The notes beneath the pieces are model-generated. The model was given only the letters and a program-made list of their open reading frames with translations. It was not told the DNA's origin and ran no database searches. This document shows positions 45,991-54,918 of a DNA stretch of 64,000 nt, one piece after another. Source of the DNA: an uncultured Tateyamaria sp. (GTDB lineage Bacteria; Pseudomonadota; Alphaproteobacteria; Rhodobacterales; Rhodobacteraceae). Location: positions 248,001 through 312,000 of the forward strand of contig NZ_CANKXW010000003.1 in NCBI RefSeq assembly GCF_947487805.1, in the 5' to 3' direction. Every line of letters begins with the position of its first letter. The stretch's first letter is position 1. Position numbers and translations under genes: made by a program.

Positions 45991-46463
45991 TGTCCTGGCT
46001 CAAACCTGTCCTGCTTTGCCTGACCCTTGCTGTGGCGGCCTGCGGGTTTGAGCCTGTCTATGGCCCCGGCGGCGCGGGCACGGCGTTGCAGAACCGGGTA
46101 CAGGTGGACCCGCCGCGCGACCGCGACGGTTTCCTGCTGGTGCAGCGGCTCGAGGAACGGCTGGGCCGGGCCGGTGATCCGGCCTACCGTCTCGCGATCC
46201 AGCTGAACCTGCGACAGGAAGAGCGCGCCATTGACCCCGATGGCGATATCCGGCGGTTTCACCTGATTGGCGGTGCGGTCTATACCCTGATCGATGTAGG
46301 CACCGGCGCGGTGGTGCAATCGGACCGGGTGGACAGTTTCGTGGGCTATTCGGCCACGGGCACCACCGTCGCCACACTGGCCGCACAGCGCGATGCGCAG
46401 GCGCGGCTGATGACGATCCTCGCCGATCAGATCGTGGTGCAGTTGCAGGCGTCATCCTTGTGA
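45990..46463 (+). CDS. lptE: LPS-assembly lipoprotein LptE
   Basis: A 157-residue outer-membrane lipoprotein that plugs the LptD barrel during LPS insertion. The lipobox is V-A-A-C (about residue 18) followed by G-F-E-P-V-Y-G, the characteristic LptE start. The ATG overlaps the leuS stop by one base (TGATG); a GTG three bases earlier is the alternative start. Order leuS-lptE-holA supports the assignment more than sequence does, since LptE is poorly conserved. Confidence 0.9.
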   Translation: MSWLKPVLLCLTLAVAACGFEPVYGPGGAGTALQNRVQVDPPRDRDGFLLVQRLEERLGRAGDPAYRLAIQLNLRQEERAIDPDGDIRRFHLIGGAVYTLIDVGTGAVVQSDRVDSFVGYSATGTTVATLAAQRDAQARLMTILADQIVVQLQASSL

Positions 46464-47461
46464 AACTGTCGGCAGGACAGGCCGCATCCTATTTCGCCAA
46501 GCCCGACACGGACGCCGCAGGCGCGCTGATCTATGGCGCGGATGGCATGCGCATCGCGCTCAAACGCCAAGAGGCCGTGGCCGCCCTGATCGGACCGCAG
46601 GGCGAGGAAGAGATGCGCCTGACCCGGATCGCGAGCGGCGATCTGCGCAAGGAACCGGCGCTGCTGCTGGATGCGGTCAAGGCCATCGGCTTTTTCCCCG
46701 GCCCCCGCGTGGCGCTGGTCGAAGACGTGAACGAAACCACCGGCCCGATCATCATCGACGCCCTGGCCGACTGGCAACCGGGCGATGCGCAGATCATCGT
46801 GACGGCGGGGGCACTCAAACCCACATCCAAGCTGCGCAAGGCGTTCGAGGGGCACAAGGGAGCATATGCCATCGGCATCTATGACAACCCGCCCACCCGT
46901 GACGAGATCGAGCGTGACCTGCGCGCCGCGGGCATCTCCGACCCGCCGCAAGAGGCGATGCACCTGCTGGCCGATCTGGCGCGCAGCCTCGAGCCCGGCG
47001 ATTTCCGCCAGACCCTGACCAAGATCGGGCTTTACAAACTGAACGATCCGGAGCCCCTGACGGCACAGGACATCACCGCCTGCGCGCCCGCCACGATCGA
47101 GGCGGATGTGGACGATGTCCTGCTGGTGGTGGGCGACGGTCAGGCCGCGGCCATCGGCCCGGTGATGCAGCGCCTTCAGGCGCAGGGGGTGAACGCGGTG
47201 ACCCTGTGCATCGGCGCCATGCGCCATTTCCGCAGCCTGCACCGCGCCGCAACCGACACGTCCGGCAGGCCGCAGATATGGGGCCCCAACCGCGACAAGA
47301 TGCTGGCGCAGGCCCGCGCATGGGGGCCGGTCAAGCTGGAACAGGCGCTGACCGAACTGACGGATACCGACCTGCAACTGCGCTCGGCCGGGCAACGGGC
47401 CCCGGCGCTGGCATTGGTCGAACGAACGTTCATCCGACTGGCGATGCTGGCGCGCCGCTGA
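46460..47461 (+). CDS. holA: DNA polymerase III subunit delta
   Basis: The 333-residue delta subunit opens the sliding clamp as part of the clamp loader. It has L-I-Y-G-A-D-G-M-R near residue 23, as HolA proteins do in place of a true Walker motif, and a three-domain length. It starts with GTG overlapping the lptE stop by four bases, so it is coupled to it. Identification rests on both the sequence and the conserved leuS-lptE-holA order. Confidence 0.93.
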   Translation: MKLSAGQAASYFAKPDTDAAGALIYGADGMRIALKRQEAVAALIGPQGEEEMRLTRIASGDLRKEPALLLDAVKAIGFFPGPRVALVEDVNETTGPIIIDALADWQPGDAQIIVTAGALKPTSKLRKAFEGHKGAYAIGIYDNPPTRDEIERDLRAAGISDPPQEAMHLLADLARSLEPGDFRQTLTKIGLYKLNDPEPLTAQDITACAPATIEADVDDVLLVVGDGQAAAIGPVMQRLQAQGVNAVTLCIGAMRHFRSLHRAATDTSGRPQIWGPNRDKMLAQARAWGPVKLEQALTELTDTDLQLRSAGQRAPALALVERTFIRLAMLARR

Positions 47462-47539
47462 ACCGACACGCCACGCCTGCCGCCCGCGCCGGGGCGCAGC
47501 CCCGCCAGAATCGCGTCGCGCGCATGCGCGTCCTTTGGA

Positions 47540-47983
47540 TCACGGCTGGCCCTCGCCCAGACCGGCGAACATCGCGGTCACCTGCGCGTCGGTCATCTGA
47601 TGCCGGTCCGTCCCGGCAAAGCTGTAGCTCTCGGGCTTGAGGTCGATGTAAAGCTCGCCGGTAAAGGCGATGCCCGATGTATCCGCCAGCGTGCCCAGCC
47701 CCACATGCATCTCGCCCTGCATCGGACCCGGAGCCGTGACACGGTAGAACAGGCTGCTGCCGCAGGTCTTGCAAAACGCCCGCTCGGCCCAGGGCGACGA
47801 GGCATAGATGCTGATGTTGTCGGCCCCTGTGATGTCCATCCCGCCCTTTGGCACGGCCACGGCCATGTACACGCCGCCCGACCACTTGCGGCACATGCTG
47901 CAATGGCAGGCCCCGGTTTCGGTGACGGGGGTGGTGATGTCAAAGCGGACGGCGCCGCAGATGCAGGAACCGGAATGGGCCAT
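47540..47983 (-). CDS. GFA family zinc protein (copy 2)
   Basis: A second 147-residue GFA/CENP-V fold protein with the zinc set C-I-C-G-A, C-H-C-S-M-C-R-K and C-K-T-C-G-S-S-L-F-Y. It is longer than and diverged from copy 1 near 14 kb. AGGAG is well placed before the ATG. It is a single gene, divergent from the GST gene; an oxidative or aldehyde-stress role is conceivable but unproved. Confidence 0.85.
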   Translation of the reverse strand: MAHSGSCICGAVRFDITTPVTETGACHCSMCRKWSGGVYMAVAVPKGGMDITGADNISIYASSPWAERAFCKTCGSSLFYRVTAPGPMQGEMHVGLGTLADTSGIAFTGELYIDLKPESYSFAGTDRHQMTDAQVTAMFAGLGEGQP

Positions 47984-48114
47984 GGGTTGTCTCTCCTGTC
48001 GGTTTGGTGCGGCCCATTCCTACCCCGCCCTGATGACAGAAGCTGACAGCAGCCATTGCAACCGGCCTTCGTGCCTGCAATCCTGACATCCTGACCACCA
48101 GGGAGGACCTGCGC

Positions 48115-48720
48115 ATGTATACCGTCATCGGAACCGTCAAGAGCCGCGCGTTTCGCGTCATGTGGATGCTCGAGGAACTGGGCCAGCCCTACACTCTGAC
48201 CGACGCCGGACCCCAATCGGAGACCGCGCGCCAGCACAACCCGCTGGGCAAGATCCCCGCGCTGGTCGACGGCGAGGACGTGCTGACCGACAGCGTGGCG
48301 ATCATGACCTATCTGGCGGACAAGCACGGCGCGCTGACCGCCCCGGCGGGCACACCCGCCCGCGCGCGGCAGGACGCCATGACCCTGTGGCTGATTGACG
48401 AACTGGACGCCACGCTCTGGACCCACACCAAGCACAGCTTTGCCCTGCCCGAAAAACTGCGCGTGCCGGGCATCACACCGACCCTGCACAAGGAGTTCAC
48501 CCGCAGCGCCGAACGCTATGCCGGGTGGCTAGAGGATGCGGGCGACTTCATCATGGGGGACGAGATCACGCTGCCCGATCTCTTGGCGGTGCACTGCTTT
48601 GGCTGGGCCTTTGGCGCGCAGTTCCCGGCCCTGCCGGACCCGATCAAGGCCTATTCCAAACGGCTGCGCGCGCGGCCCGCCTTCCGCGCTGCCCAGCAGC
48701 ATCAGCCCGCAGAGGCATAG
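48115..48720 (+). CDS. Glutathione S-transferase family protein
   Basis: A 201-residue GST with an N-terminal thioredoxin-like domain (G-T-V-K-S-R-A-F-R-V near residue 6 around the catalytic Ser, N-P-L-G-K-I-P-A-L for glutathione binding, and D-S-V-A-I near 60) and an all-helical C-terminal domain with I-T-L-P-D-L-L-A-V-H. Its electrophile is unknown. GGAGG precedes the ATG. The last 19 bases overlap the 3' end of the convergent flavoprotein gene. Confidence 0.9.
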   Translation: MYTVIGTVKSRAFRVMWMLEELGQPYTLTDAGPQSETARQHNPLGKIPALVDGEDVLTDSVAIMTYLADKHGALTAPAGTPARARQDAMTLWLIDELDATLWTHTKHSFALPEKLRVPGITPTLHKEFTRSAERYAGWLEDAGDFIMGDEITLPDLLAVHCFGWAFGAQFPALPDPIKAYSKRLRARPAFRAAQQHQPAEA

Positions 48721-49883
48721 GCGCTGGCCCCCGCGCCGGCACGCCGACCCGTGGCAAGGCACGCGGTCAAGAGATAGCCGCCCGTGGGCGCTTCCCAGTC
48801 CAGCATCTCTCCGGCGCAGAACACGCCCGGCACCGCGCGCAGCATCAGGTCATCCGTCAGCGCCTGCGCCGCGACACCCCCGGCGGTGGAAATCGCCTCG
48901 TCCATGGGCCGCAGCCCGGTCTGCGCCACGCGCAGCTTTTTCAACCGGCGCGCCACGGCCACGGCATCGTCCGGCCACGGGCGGCCCCATTCCTGCGCCA
49001 GCGCGATCTTGAGAGGGTCAAGCCGAAGCACCTTGCGCAGGTGGTTGGCAAAACTGGCCTTGCCGCGCGGGCGCGCCAGCCGCTGCGCCACATCGTCCAC
49101 GCTGAGATCGGGCAGGATGTCGAGAAACAGTGGCGCGCCGTCGCGCACGCCGTTGGACACGGAATAGACGCCGCCCCCCTCAAGCCCATGCCGCGCCACC
49201 ACCCCTTCGCCACGGGATTTGTATGCGCCCGCGCGCCAGGCGACCCCCTTGATGGGCTGGCCCCGGTGGCGGAACATGTGTTCGGACCAGGCCACCGCGA
49301 TGGCCGCATTGGTGGGCGCAAAGGGCGTCACCGCCACCCCGGCCGCGCGCAACACGTCGGCCCAGGCCCCGTCCGAGCCCAGCCGCGCCCAGCTGGCCCC
49401 GCCCAGCGCCAGTACAAAGGCATCATGGCGCACCACCTGCGCGCCTTCCGCCGTGTCGAACCGGGCGACCATCCCGTCAAACCCCTGCCAGCGCCAGCGC
49501 GTGTGCCGCGTCACGCCCAGCGTTTCCAGCCGCCCCAGCCAGGCCCGCAACAGCGGCGACGCCTTCATCGCGGTGGGAAAGACGCGCCCCGTGGTGCCCA
49601 CGAACATGTCCTGCCCGAGCCCCTGTGCCCAGTCGATGATCGCGTCATTGTCCCAGTCGCGCAGCAGTGGCGCCAGCCAGTCCGCCGCCGGGCCATAGGC
49701 CGCGATCAGCCTGTCCAGCGCCTCGGCCTTGGTCAGGTTCAGCCCGGATTTCCCCGCCATCAGGAACTTGCGCCCCAGCGACGGCTTGGCCTCGTAGACG
49801 GTGACGGCATGGCCCGCCTGTGCGGCGACCTCGGCCGCGGCCAGACCCGCGGGCCCGCCGCCGATGACGCCAACAGAGGTCAT
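48702..49883 (-). CDS. BaiN/HI0933-like FAD-dependent oxidoreductase (TIGR03862 type)
   Basis: A 393-residue flavoprotein with V-G-V-I-G-G-G-P-A-G-L-A-A-A at the N-terminus, K-F-L-M-A-G-K-S-G-L-N-L-T near residue 39 and the C-terminal G-V-F-C-A-G-E-M-L-D-W-E-A-P-T-G-G-Y. These are the landmarks of the HI0933/TIGR03862 family, whose members are mostly uncharacterised. The ATG overlaps the mscS stop (ATGA), so the two genes form an operon. Confidence 0.88.
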   Translation of the reverse strand: MTSVGVIGGGPAGLAAAEVAAQAGHAVTVYEAKPSLGRKFLMAGKSGLNLTKAEALDRLIAAYGPAADWLAPLLRDWDNDAIIDWAQGLGQDMFVGTTGRVFPTAMKASPLLRAWLGRLETLGVTRHTRWRWQGFDGMVARFDTAEGAQVVRHDAFVLALGGASWARLGSDGAWADVLRAAGVAVTPFAPTNAAIAVAWSEHMFRHRGQPIKGVAWRAGAYKSRGEGVVARHGLEGGGVYSVSNGVRDGAPLFLDILPDLSVDDVAQRLARPRGKASFANHLRKVLRLDPLKIALAQEWGRPWPDDAVAVARRLKKLRVAQTGLRPMDEAISTAGGVAAQALTDDLMLRAVPGVFCAGEMLDWEAPTGGYLLTACLATGRRAGAGASAYASAG

Positions 49884-51211
49884 TGCGCGCGCGTGCGCAA
49901 TTCGCCGGTCAACTCGACGGTCCGGTGCGGGTAAGGAATGGTGATGTTGTTGTCCCGCAGCGCGTTCCAGATCAGGAACAGCACGTCGGAAGTGTATTTG
50001 TTCGGCCCGTCATCGATGCCGTTGACCCAGAATTCCACCGCGAAATCGATGCCGCTGTCGCCAAAACCCCGCAGTTCGCAATCGGGCGGAAACGGCGAGT
50101 CGAGCACTTCGGGATGTTGCGCCACCGCCGCTTCGATGATCGCGGGCACGGCGTTGATGTCGGTGTCATAGCTGACTGAAAACGGCGCCTCGTAGCGGTT
50201 GGCGGACCCGCTGTCGGAATAGTTCACCACGCGGGTGGTGATGAAATCCTCGTTCGGGACAACGATCCAGCGGCCGTCATAGGTCTCGAGGATGGCGGCG
50301 CGGGCCGTCATCTTGACGATGGTGCCCGCCTCGCCGCCGTCCAGTTCGACATAGTCCCCCACGGTGGCCTGCCCCTCGACCAGCAGGATGACGCCCGAGA
50401 TGAAATTCGACGCGATCTTTTGCAGGCCAAAGCCCAGACCCACACCAATTGCGCCGGACAGAACGGCGAGTGCCGACAGGTTGATGCCCATGATGTTCAT
50501 CAGCACCAGGAACGCGACGGCAAAGATCAGGAACTCCACCGCCTTGGCCACCAGTTGCCGCAACGAGGGCCGCATCTCTTCCTGTTTCTGGATAAAGTCG
50601 CTGGATTGGCTGTTCGACCACTGGCCCAGCCAGAAAATCACGCCACCCACGGCCAGGAATTGCAAAAGCCACAGAAGGTCAAAGGACAGGTTGCCCAACG
50701 GCACCACAGTCGCCTCGAGCCGCGCGGCAACCGTCTCGATCAGGCCCAGCGCATAAAGCGCCGCCATCGGGATCAGGATGTAGCGGCCCAGCAGCTTGAG
50801 GAACGGGTCCGACACGATGTCACGCACCAGCGCACGCACCGCAAGGAACAGGAACACCCGCTTGCCAAAGGCAATCACCGCCCCACTGTCAAAGATCGAG
50901 CGCACGACGCTTTCGCCGATGCCGGTGAACACATAGGCCAGCAGCGGCAGCAGCAACGGCAGGAATTGCGCAACAAAGCGGCGCGCCTTGGCGATGATGC
51001 TGTCGCTCTCACCCGGATCGAGCAGCCGCGACAGCGTCGGTTGCAGCTTGCGCGACACAAGAACGGCGGCGACATAGGCAACGATCAAAAGCCCGAATTG
51101 CGACCATGCCGCCGGGCTCAGCAACCACGACAGGGCCAGTTCCCAACCCTGCTGCCCATAGCCTACGATCGTCTGCACGATCTCCGGCTGGCTCTCCAGA
51201 TCAAACTCCAC
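49880..51211 (-). CDS. MscS-family mechanosensitive channel
   Basis: The 443-residue inner-membrane channel opens on membrane tension to release solutes on osmotic downshock. About five hydrophobic segments precede the pore helix, with G-A-I-G-V-G-L-G-F-G-L-Q-K-I-A-S-N-F near residue 265, the MscS TM3b signature; the beta domain with E-G-Q-A-T-V-G-D-Y-V follows, then the cytoplasmic cage. The extra N-terminal helices make it longer than E. coli MscS (286 residues). The start is GTG. The flavoprotein gene follows with a coupled start. Confidence 0.92.
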   Translation of the reverse strand: MEFDLESQPEIVQTIVGYGQQGWELALSWLLSPAAWSQFGLLIVAYVAAVLVSRKLQPTLSRLLDPGESDSIIAKARRFVAQFLPLLLPLLAYVFTGIGESVVRSIFDSGAVIAFGKRVFLFLAVRALVRDIVSDPFLKLLGRYILIPMAALYALGLIETVAARLEATVVPLGNLSFDLLWLLQFLAVGGVIFWLGQWSNSQSSDFIQKQEEMRPSLRQLVAKAVEFLIFAVAFLVLMNIMGINLSALAVLSGAIGVGLGFGLQKIASNFISGVILLVEGQATVGDYVELDGGEAGTIVKMTARAAILETYDGRWIVVPNEDFITTRVVNYSDSGSANRYEAPFSVSYDTDINAVPAIIEAAVAQHPEVLDSPFPPDCELRGFGDSGIDFAVEFWVNGIDDGPNKYTSDVLFLIWNALRDNNITIPYPHRTVELTGELRTRAQ

Positions 51212-51288
51212 CCGGTTGCATCCCTTGTCTCATCCCCGACATGCGCCAATTGTCATGGACTGAGCCGCTTCTGCAAGGGATCACGCGC

Positions 51289-51582
51289 GTGTCCGACCCG
51301 ATCTGCCCGTTATGTGACCGTCCCATCCCACCGGATGCCCCGCAAAGCGCGCATCACCTCGTGCCGAAGTTGAAAGGCGGCAAGGGCGGGCCGACCGTCC
51401 TGCTGCATCACATCTGCCACCGCGAGATCCACGCGACCCTGACCGAGGCGGAGCTGGCGCGCGACTATGCCACGCCCGAGGCGCTGCGGGCGCATCCGCG
51501 TCTGGCCAGGTTCATTGCATGGGTGGCCAAGCGCCCGCCCGGTTTTGCCTCCAAGGTGCCGGGTGCGCGGCGCAAGCGGTGA
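51289..51582 (+). CDS. Small HNH-like protein
   Basis: A 97-residue protein with C-P-L-C near the N-terminus, then A-H-H-L-V-P-K and H-H-I-C-H-R-E-I-H, the HNH layout with zinc ligands. Stand-alone HNH proteins of this size may be nucleases of housekeeping type; no restriction or phage gene is near. I favour the GTG start because AAGGGA lies at a suitable distance; an ATG 48 bases upstream would add 16 residues and has no ribosome site. Confidence 0.75.
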   Translation: MSDPICPLCDRPIPPDAPQSAHHLVPKLKGGKGGPTVLLHHICHREIHATLTEAELARDYATPEALRAHPRLARFIAWVAKRPPGFASKVPGARRKR

Positions 51583-51747
51583 TCAGCGTTTCTTGGGCGT
51601 GGGCCGCGTCGGTTTGGATTGCAGGCGCTGGTTCACGTCGCCCAGCACCTGCCGCGCCAGCGCCGCCACCCGCGTTTCGCGCGTGGGCACCTTGGGGTCG
51701 GGTCTGGGCTTGGGGTCGGGTCGAATTATGTACCGGTCACGTGCCAT
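51583..51747 (-). CDS. Small basic protein of unknown function
   Basis: A 54-residue reading frame, strongly basic and proline-rich in its first third (R-P-D-P-K-P-R-P-D-P-K), with a short helical centre (V-A-A-L-A-R-Q-V-L). I do not recognise it. It is supported by GGAGG five bases before the ATG and by exact abutment of its stop with that of the HNH gene. It could be a nucleic-acid-binding peptide, but nothing proves expression. Confidence 0.5.
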   Translation of the reverse strand: MARDRYIIRPDPKPRPDPKVPTRETRVAALARQVLGDVNQRLQSKPTRPTPKKR

Positions 51748-51800
51748 CGGGCCTCCGTCCTGGCGCGAGTATGGCACAGAACCGGCCCCGGCCCTAGGAT

Positions 51801-52415
51801 TCAAATCCCGGGGCAGAGCGCCTTGATCGCGTGGGCGACCTGCGGATCGGCGGCAACCGTATCGGCACAGAGGTCGCGGGCACGGGTCAGCAGGGCGTCG
51901 GCATCAACCAGTTCATCGATCAGGCCCCAGGACAGGGCGCGGTCGGCGTCGATCTTCTGACCCGCCAACAGGATCATCTTGGCGCGCGCCGGGCCGATCA
52001 GGGCGGCCATGCGCCGTGGGTCGCTGGGTTGGGGCAGGTACCCCAGCTTCATCACCGGGTAGAAAAACCGCGCCTTTGGCACCGCGATGCGCATGTCGCA
52101 GGCCAGCACCATGCCATTGGCCCCGCCCGCAACCGTCCCGTTCAGCGCGGCGATGGTCAGGCCCGGCAGGGCGGCGATGGCACCGGACAGCTCTTCCCAC
52201 AGGGGCGAGGTGGCAAGGCCTGCGCGCGCGGCATCAAGGTCGGCACCGGCGCTGAACACGCCGCCCGTGCCGGTCAGGATCACCGCACGCGCCGCCGTCG
52301 CTGCGCGGGCTGCTTGGGCAAGATCCTGCAACATCGCCTCGGTCAGGGCGCCGGCCTTGTCCGGGCGGTCGATGGTGATGGTCCAGACCGGGCCGGTATT
52401 GTCCACGCGGATCAT
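51801..52415 (-). CDS. Crotonase-fold protein (enoyl-CoA hydratase/isomerase family)
   Basis: A 204-residue crotonase with V-F-S-A-G-A-D-L (oxyanion hole) and N-G-T-V-A-G-G-A-N-G. Both glutamates that do the hydratase chemistry in rat enoyl-CoA hydratase (Glu144 and Glu164) are replaced, by Gly101 and Val121 on alignment with G-G-G-x-E and Q-P-E. It is also shorter than the usual 255-260 residues. It may thus be an isomerase, thioesterase or decarboxylase rather than a hydratase. Its ATG overlaps the SDR stop (ATGA), so the two proteins are probably made together. Confidence 0.85.
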   Translation of the reverse strand: MIRVDNTGPVWTITIDRPDKAGALTEAMLQDLAQAARAATAARAVILTGTGGVFSAGADLDAARAGLATSPLWEELSGAIAALPGLTIAALNGTVAGGANGMVLACDMRIAVPKARFFYPVMKLGYLPQPSDPRRMAALIGPARAKMILLAGQKIDADRALSWGLIDELVDADALLTRARDLCADTVAADPQVAHAIKALCPGI

Positions 52416-53155
52416 GTCAGGCCCACCCGCGCGCGGATGTCGGGATCGCGCAGCGAGATTTCCTGCCCCAGCCAGCCATCCGCGTCCCCCGAACACATCC
52501 ACAGCAGCGCGCGCGCGGGCCAGTCGGCGGGGATGTGGTCGGACCAGTCCAGCTGGCTGACCGGGTTGATGCCGCTGGCCTTGATCTCGCGCTGCATCCG
52601 GGTGGCGACGGTGCCGGGGCTGAGGCCCATGGCGCGGATGCCCGCGCTCGCGTTTTCCTTGTGCAGGCAGGCGGTCAGCATGGCGGCCCCGGCCTTGGAC
52701 GCGCAGTAATGCGACCACGCCTCGACCGGGCCGTGGGCGGCGCCCGAACTGATGGTCAGGATCGTGCCGCCGCCTTGCGCGGTCATCACAGGCAGTGCTG
52801 CGTGCATGCCATAAAAGACGCCCTTGAGGTTGATGTCGATGACCCGCGACCACGCCGCGGGATCGGCGGCGCCCATATGCGCGATGGGCTCGATCACCCC
52901 CGCATTCCCGATCAGCACATCCAGCCCGCCGAACCGCGCCACCGTCTGCGCCACACAGTCGGCCACCGCCGCGTGATCGCTGACATCGCAGGGCAGGGCC
53001 AGGGCGTCGGGGCCGATCTCGTCCGCCAGCGCGGCCACCGCATCGGCAGAGCGCGCAACCAGCGCAACCCGCGCGCCTGCACCCGCAAACACCCGCGCCG
53101 TGTCCGCCCCGATGCCCCGGCTGGCCCCGGTGATCAGAACCGTTTTTCCCGTCAT
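52412..53155 (-). CDS. Short-chain dehydrogenase/reductase
   Basis: A 247-residue classical SDR. The cofactor motif is T-G-A-S-R-G-I-G (residues 10-17), then N-A-G at 84-86 and the catalytic Y-C-A-S-K (Tyr150, Lys154). It reduces or oxidises a carbonyl or alcohol with NAD(P). It is upstream of, and coupled to, the crotonase-fold gene, so an acyl-CoA intermediate is a reasonable guess. An ATG 36 bases earlier would also work; the chosen start matches family length. Confidence 0.9.
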   Translation of the reverse strand: MTGKTVLITGASRGIGADTARVFAGAGARVALVARSADAVAALADEIGPDALALPCDVSDHAAVADCVAQTVARFGGLDVLIGNAGVIEPIAHMGAADPAAWSRVIDINLKGVFYGMHAALPVMTAQGGGTILTISSGAAHGPVEAWSHYCASKAGAAMLTACLHKENASAGIRAMGLSPGTVATRMQREIKASGINPVSQLDWSDHIPADWPARALLWMCSGDADGWLGQEISLRDPDIRARVGLT

Positions 53156-53297
53156 ATCCTGCACTGCGCATCCCTCCGCCAAATCCTGCATGTGCCCTTG
53201 TCCTATGGCGCACGGGCGCTTAGGTCCAGCGTTGAGCCTTGACGCACACCGCCCTGTGCCGGACCATTGCGTCACATTCAAACCCAAGGATTCTTCC

Positions 53298-54830
53298 ATG
53301 CTCTGTTTGTCGCCGCGGACTTTCTGCACCACCTTTGTTCTTTGCCTTCCGGCCACCGGGGCCCTTGCCGATCTGACCGCGGCAGAGGTCTGGGACGACT
53401 GGAAATCGTACATGGCCAGCGCGGGATATGAGCTGAGCCTGACAGAGACGCGCGGCGCGGGCGAAATCACGCTGAGCGATCTGACCATGCGCACCGCATT
53501 GGGCGAGGATGCAGGCGACGGCGTCGTGGACATCGACTTTGGCACCGTGCGCTTTGTCGAGCAGGGCGATGGCACGGTGGCGATCGAGCTGACGCCGCAG
53601 AACGAGATCGCGATGGAATTCGCGCCCGAAGAGGGCGAGACGGTCAACGTCACCGTCAGCTATACCCAGACCGATCACAGCATGATCGCGTCGGGTGATC
53701 CCAGCGCGCTGACCTACAGCTATGACGCCGCTGCCATCGCCATGTCGCTGAGCAGCCTGACAGTGGACGGAACACCCATCGGGCAGGACGTCGCCAAGTT
53801 CGACATCACCATGACCGACGTGGCCTATGTGACCGAAACCGGCGTGGATGTGGTGCGGTCGATTGCGCAGACGATGTCCGCCGCCGGGCTGGGCTATGAC
53901 CTGCGCTTTGCCGATCCCGAGGGCGAGGGGTCCGTGGACCTCAAGGGCGCGATGCAGGGCGTCGCCTTTGCCGGCGCGGGCGCGCTGCCGCTTGATACGG
54001 ACACGCAGGACCTGAACGCGATGCTCAATGACGGCTTTGCCTTTGGCGGCACGTTCTCGGCCGCAAGTGGCAATTATGACATGTCCTTTTCCGGCCCCGA
54101 CGGTGCGGGCACGGTCAACAGCACATCGCAGGGCGCGGAACTCGAGGTCGCAATGGGGCCCGAGGGCCTGACCTATGACGTGCTCCAGCGCGATGTGGCG
54201 ATGAATGTGCTGATGACGGAATTTCCGCTGCCCCTGTCCTTTTCCGCCGCAGAGATCGGCACCGGTATCCAGATGCCCCTGCAAAAGTCGCCCGACGAAC
54301 AGGGCTTTGGCCTTGTCGTGACTTTGCGGGATTTTGCAGTGTCGGACATGATCTGGGGTCTTGTCGATCCGCAAGGGCAGTTGCCGCGCGATCCCGCCAC
54401 GCTGGTGGTGGATCTGTCGGGCACGGCCAAGGTGCTCTTTGACTTCCTCGACCCTGCACAGGCGACCGTTCTGGAACAGACAGGCGCCATGCCCGGCGAG
54501 TTGAACACGCTGTCCCTGAATGCGCTGACGCTGGACGTGGCGGGGGCCAAGCTGACCGGGTCGGGCGATTTCACCTTTGACAACAGTGACCTGACGACCT
54601 TTGACGGCGTGCCCCGCCCCGAGGGCGCTCTGGACCTGTCGCTGGTGGGCGGCAACGGTCTGTTGGACAAGCTGGTCAATATGGGCCTCGTGCCGCAGGA
54701 TCAGGCCATGGGCGCACGCATGATGATGGGCCTCTTTGCCGTGCCGGGGGCCGGGGCCGATACCCTCAATTCCAAGATCGAGGTCAACGGCGAGGGCCAC
54801 GTTCTGGCCAACGGCCAGCGCATCCGCTGA
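53298..54830 (+). CDS. DUF2125 periplasmic protein
   Basis: The 510-residue product has a signal peptide (M-L-C-L-S-P-R-T-F to G-A-L-A, about 25 residues) and then a long run of beta-strand repeats without enzymatic motifs. The overall pattern matches DUF2125, a family restricted mainly to alphaproteobacteria. It has a lipid- or lipoprotein-binding look (alternating hydrophobic strands), but no function is established. AAGGA precedes the ATG by eight bases. Confidence 0.8.
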   Translation: MLCLSPRTFCTTFVLCLPATGALADLTAAEVWDDWKSYMASAGYELSLTETRGAGEITLSDLTMRTALGEDAGDGVVDIDFGTVRFVEQGDGTVAIELTPQNEIAMEFAPEEGETVNVTVSYTQTDHSMIASGDPSALTYSYDAAAIAMSLSSLTVDGTPIGQDVAKFDITMTDVAYVTETGVDVVRSIAQTMSAAGLGYDLRFADPEGEGSVDLKGAMQGVAFAGAGALPLDTDTQDLNAMLNDGFAFGGTFSAASGNYDMSFSGPDGAGTVNSTSQGAELEVAMGPEGLTYDVLQRDVAMNVLMTEFPLPLSFSAAEIGTGIQMPLQKSPDEQGFGLVVTLRDFAVSDMIWGLVDPQGQLPRDPATLVVDLSGTAKVLFDFLDPAQATVLEQTGAMPGELNTLSLNALTLDVAGAKLTGSGDFTFDNSDLTTFDGVPRPEGALDLSLVGGNGLLDKLVNMGLVPQDQAMGARMMMGLFAVPGAGADTLNSKIEVNGEGHVLANGQRIR

Positions 54831-54918
54831 GGCATCTGGGGCAGGGTCCGCGCGGCCCTGCCCTTGCACCCATCCGTTCGCACCGCTACCTGACACCCAT
54901 CCGAGCGGAGCACGTGAC

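Noticed and set aside
51796-51815. TTCAAATCCC resembling the T-arm end of a tRNA
   Set aside because: It is the last codons of the crotonase-fold gene, and no acceptor stem or anticodon arm can be drawn around it.
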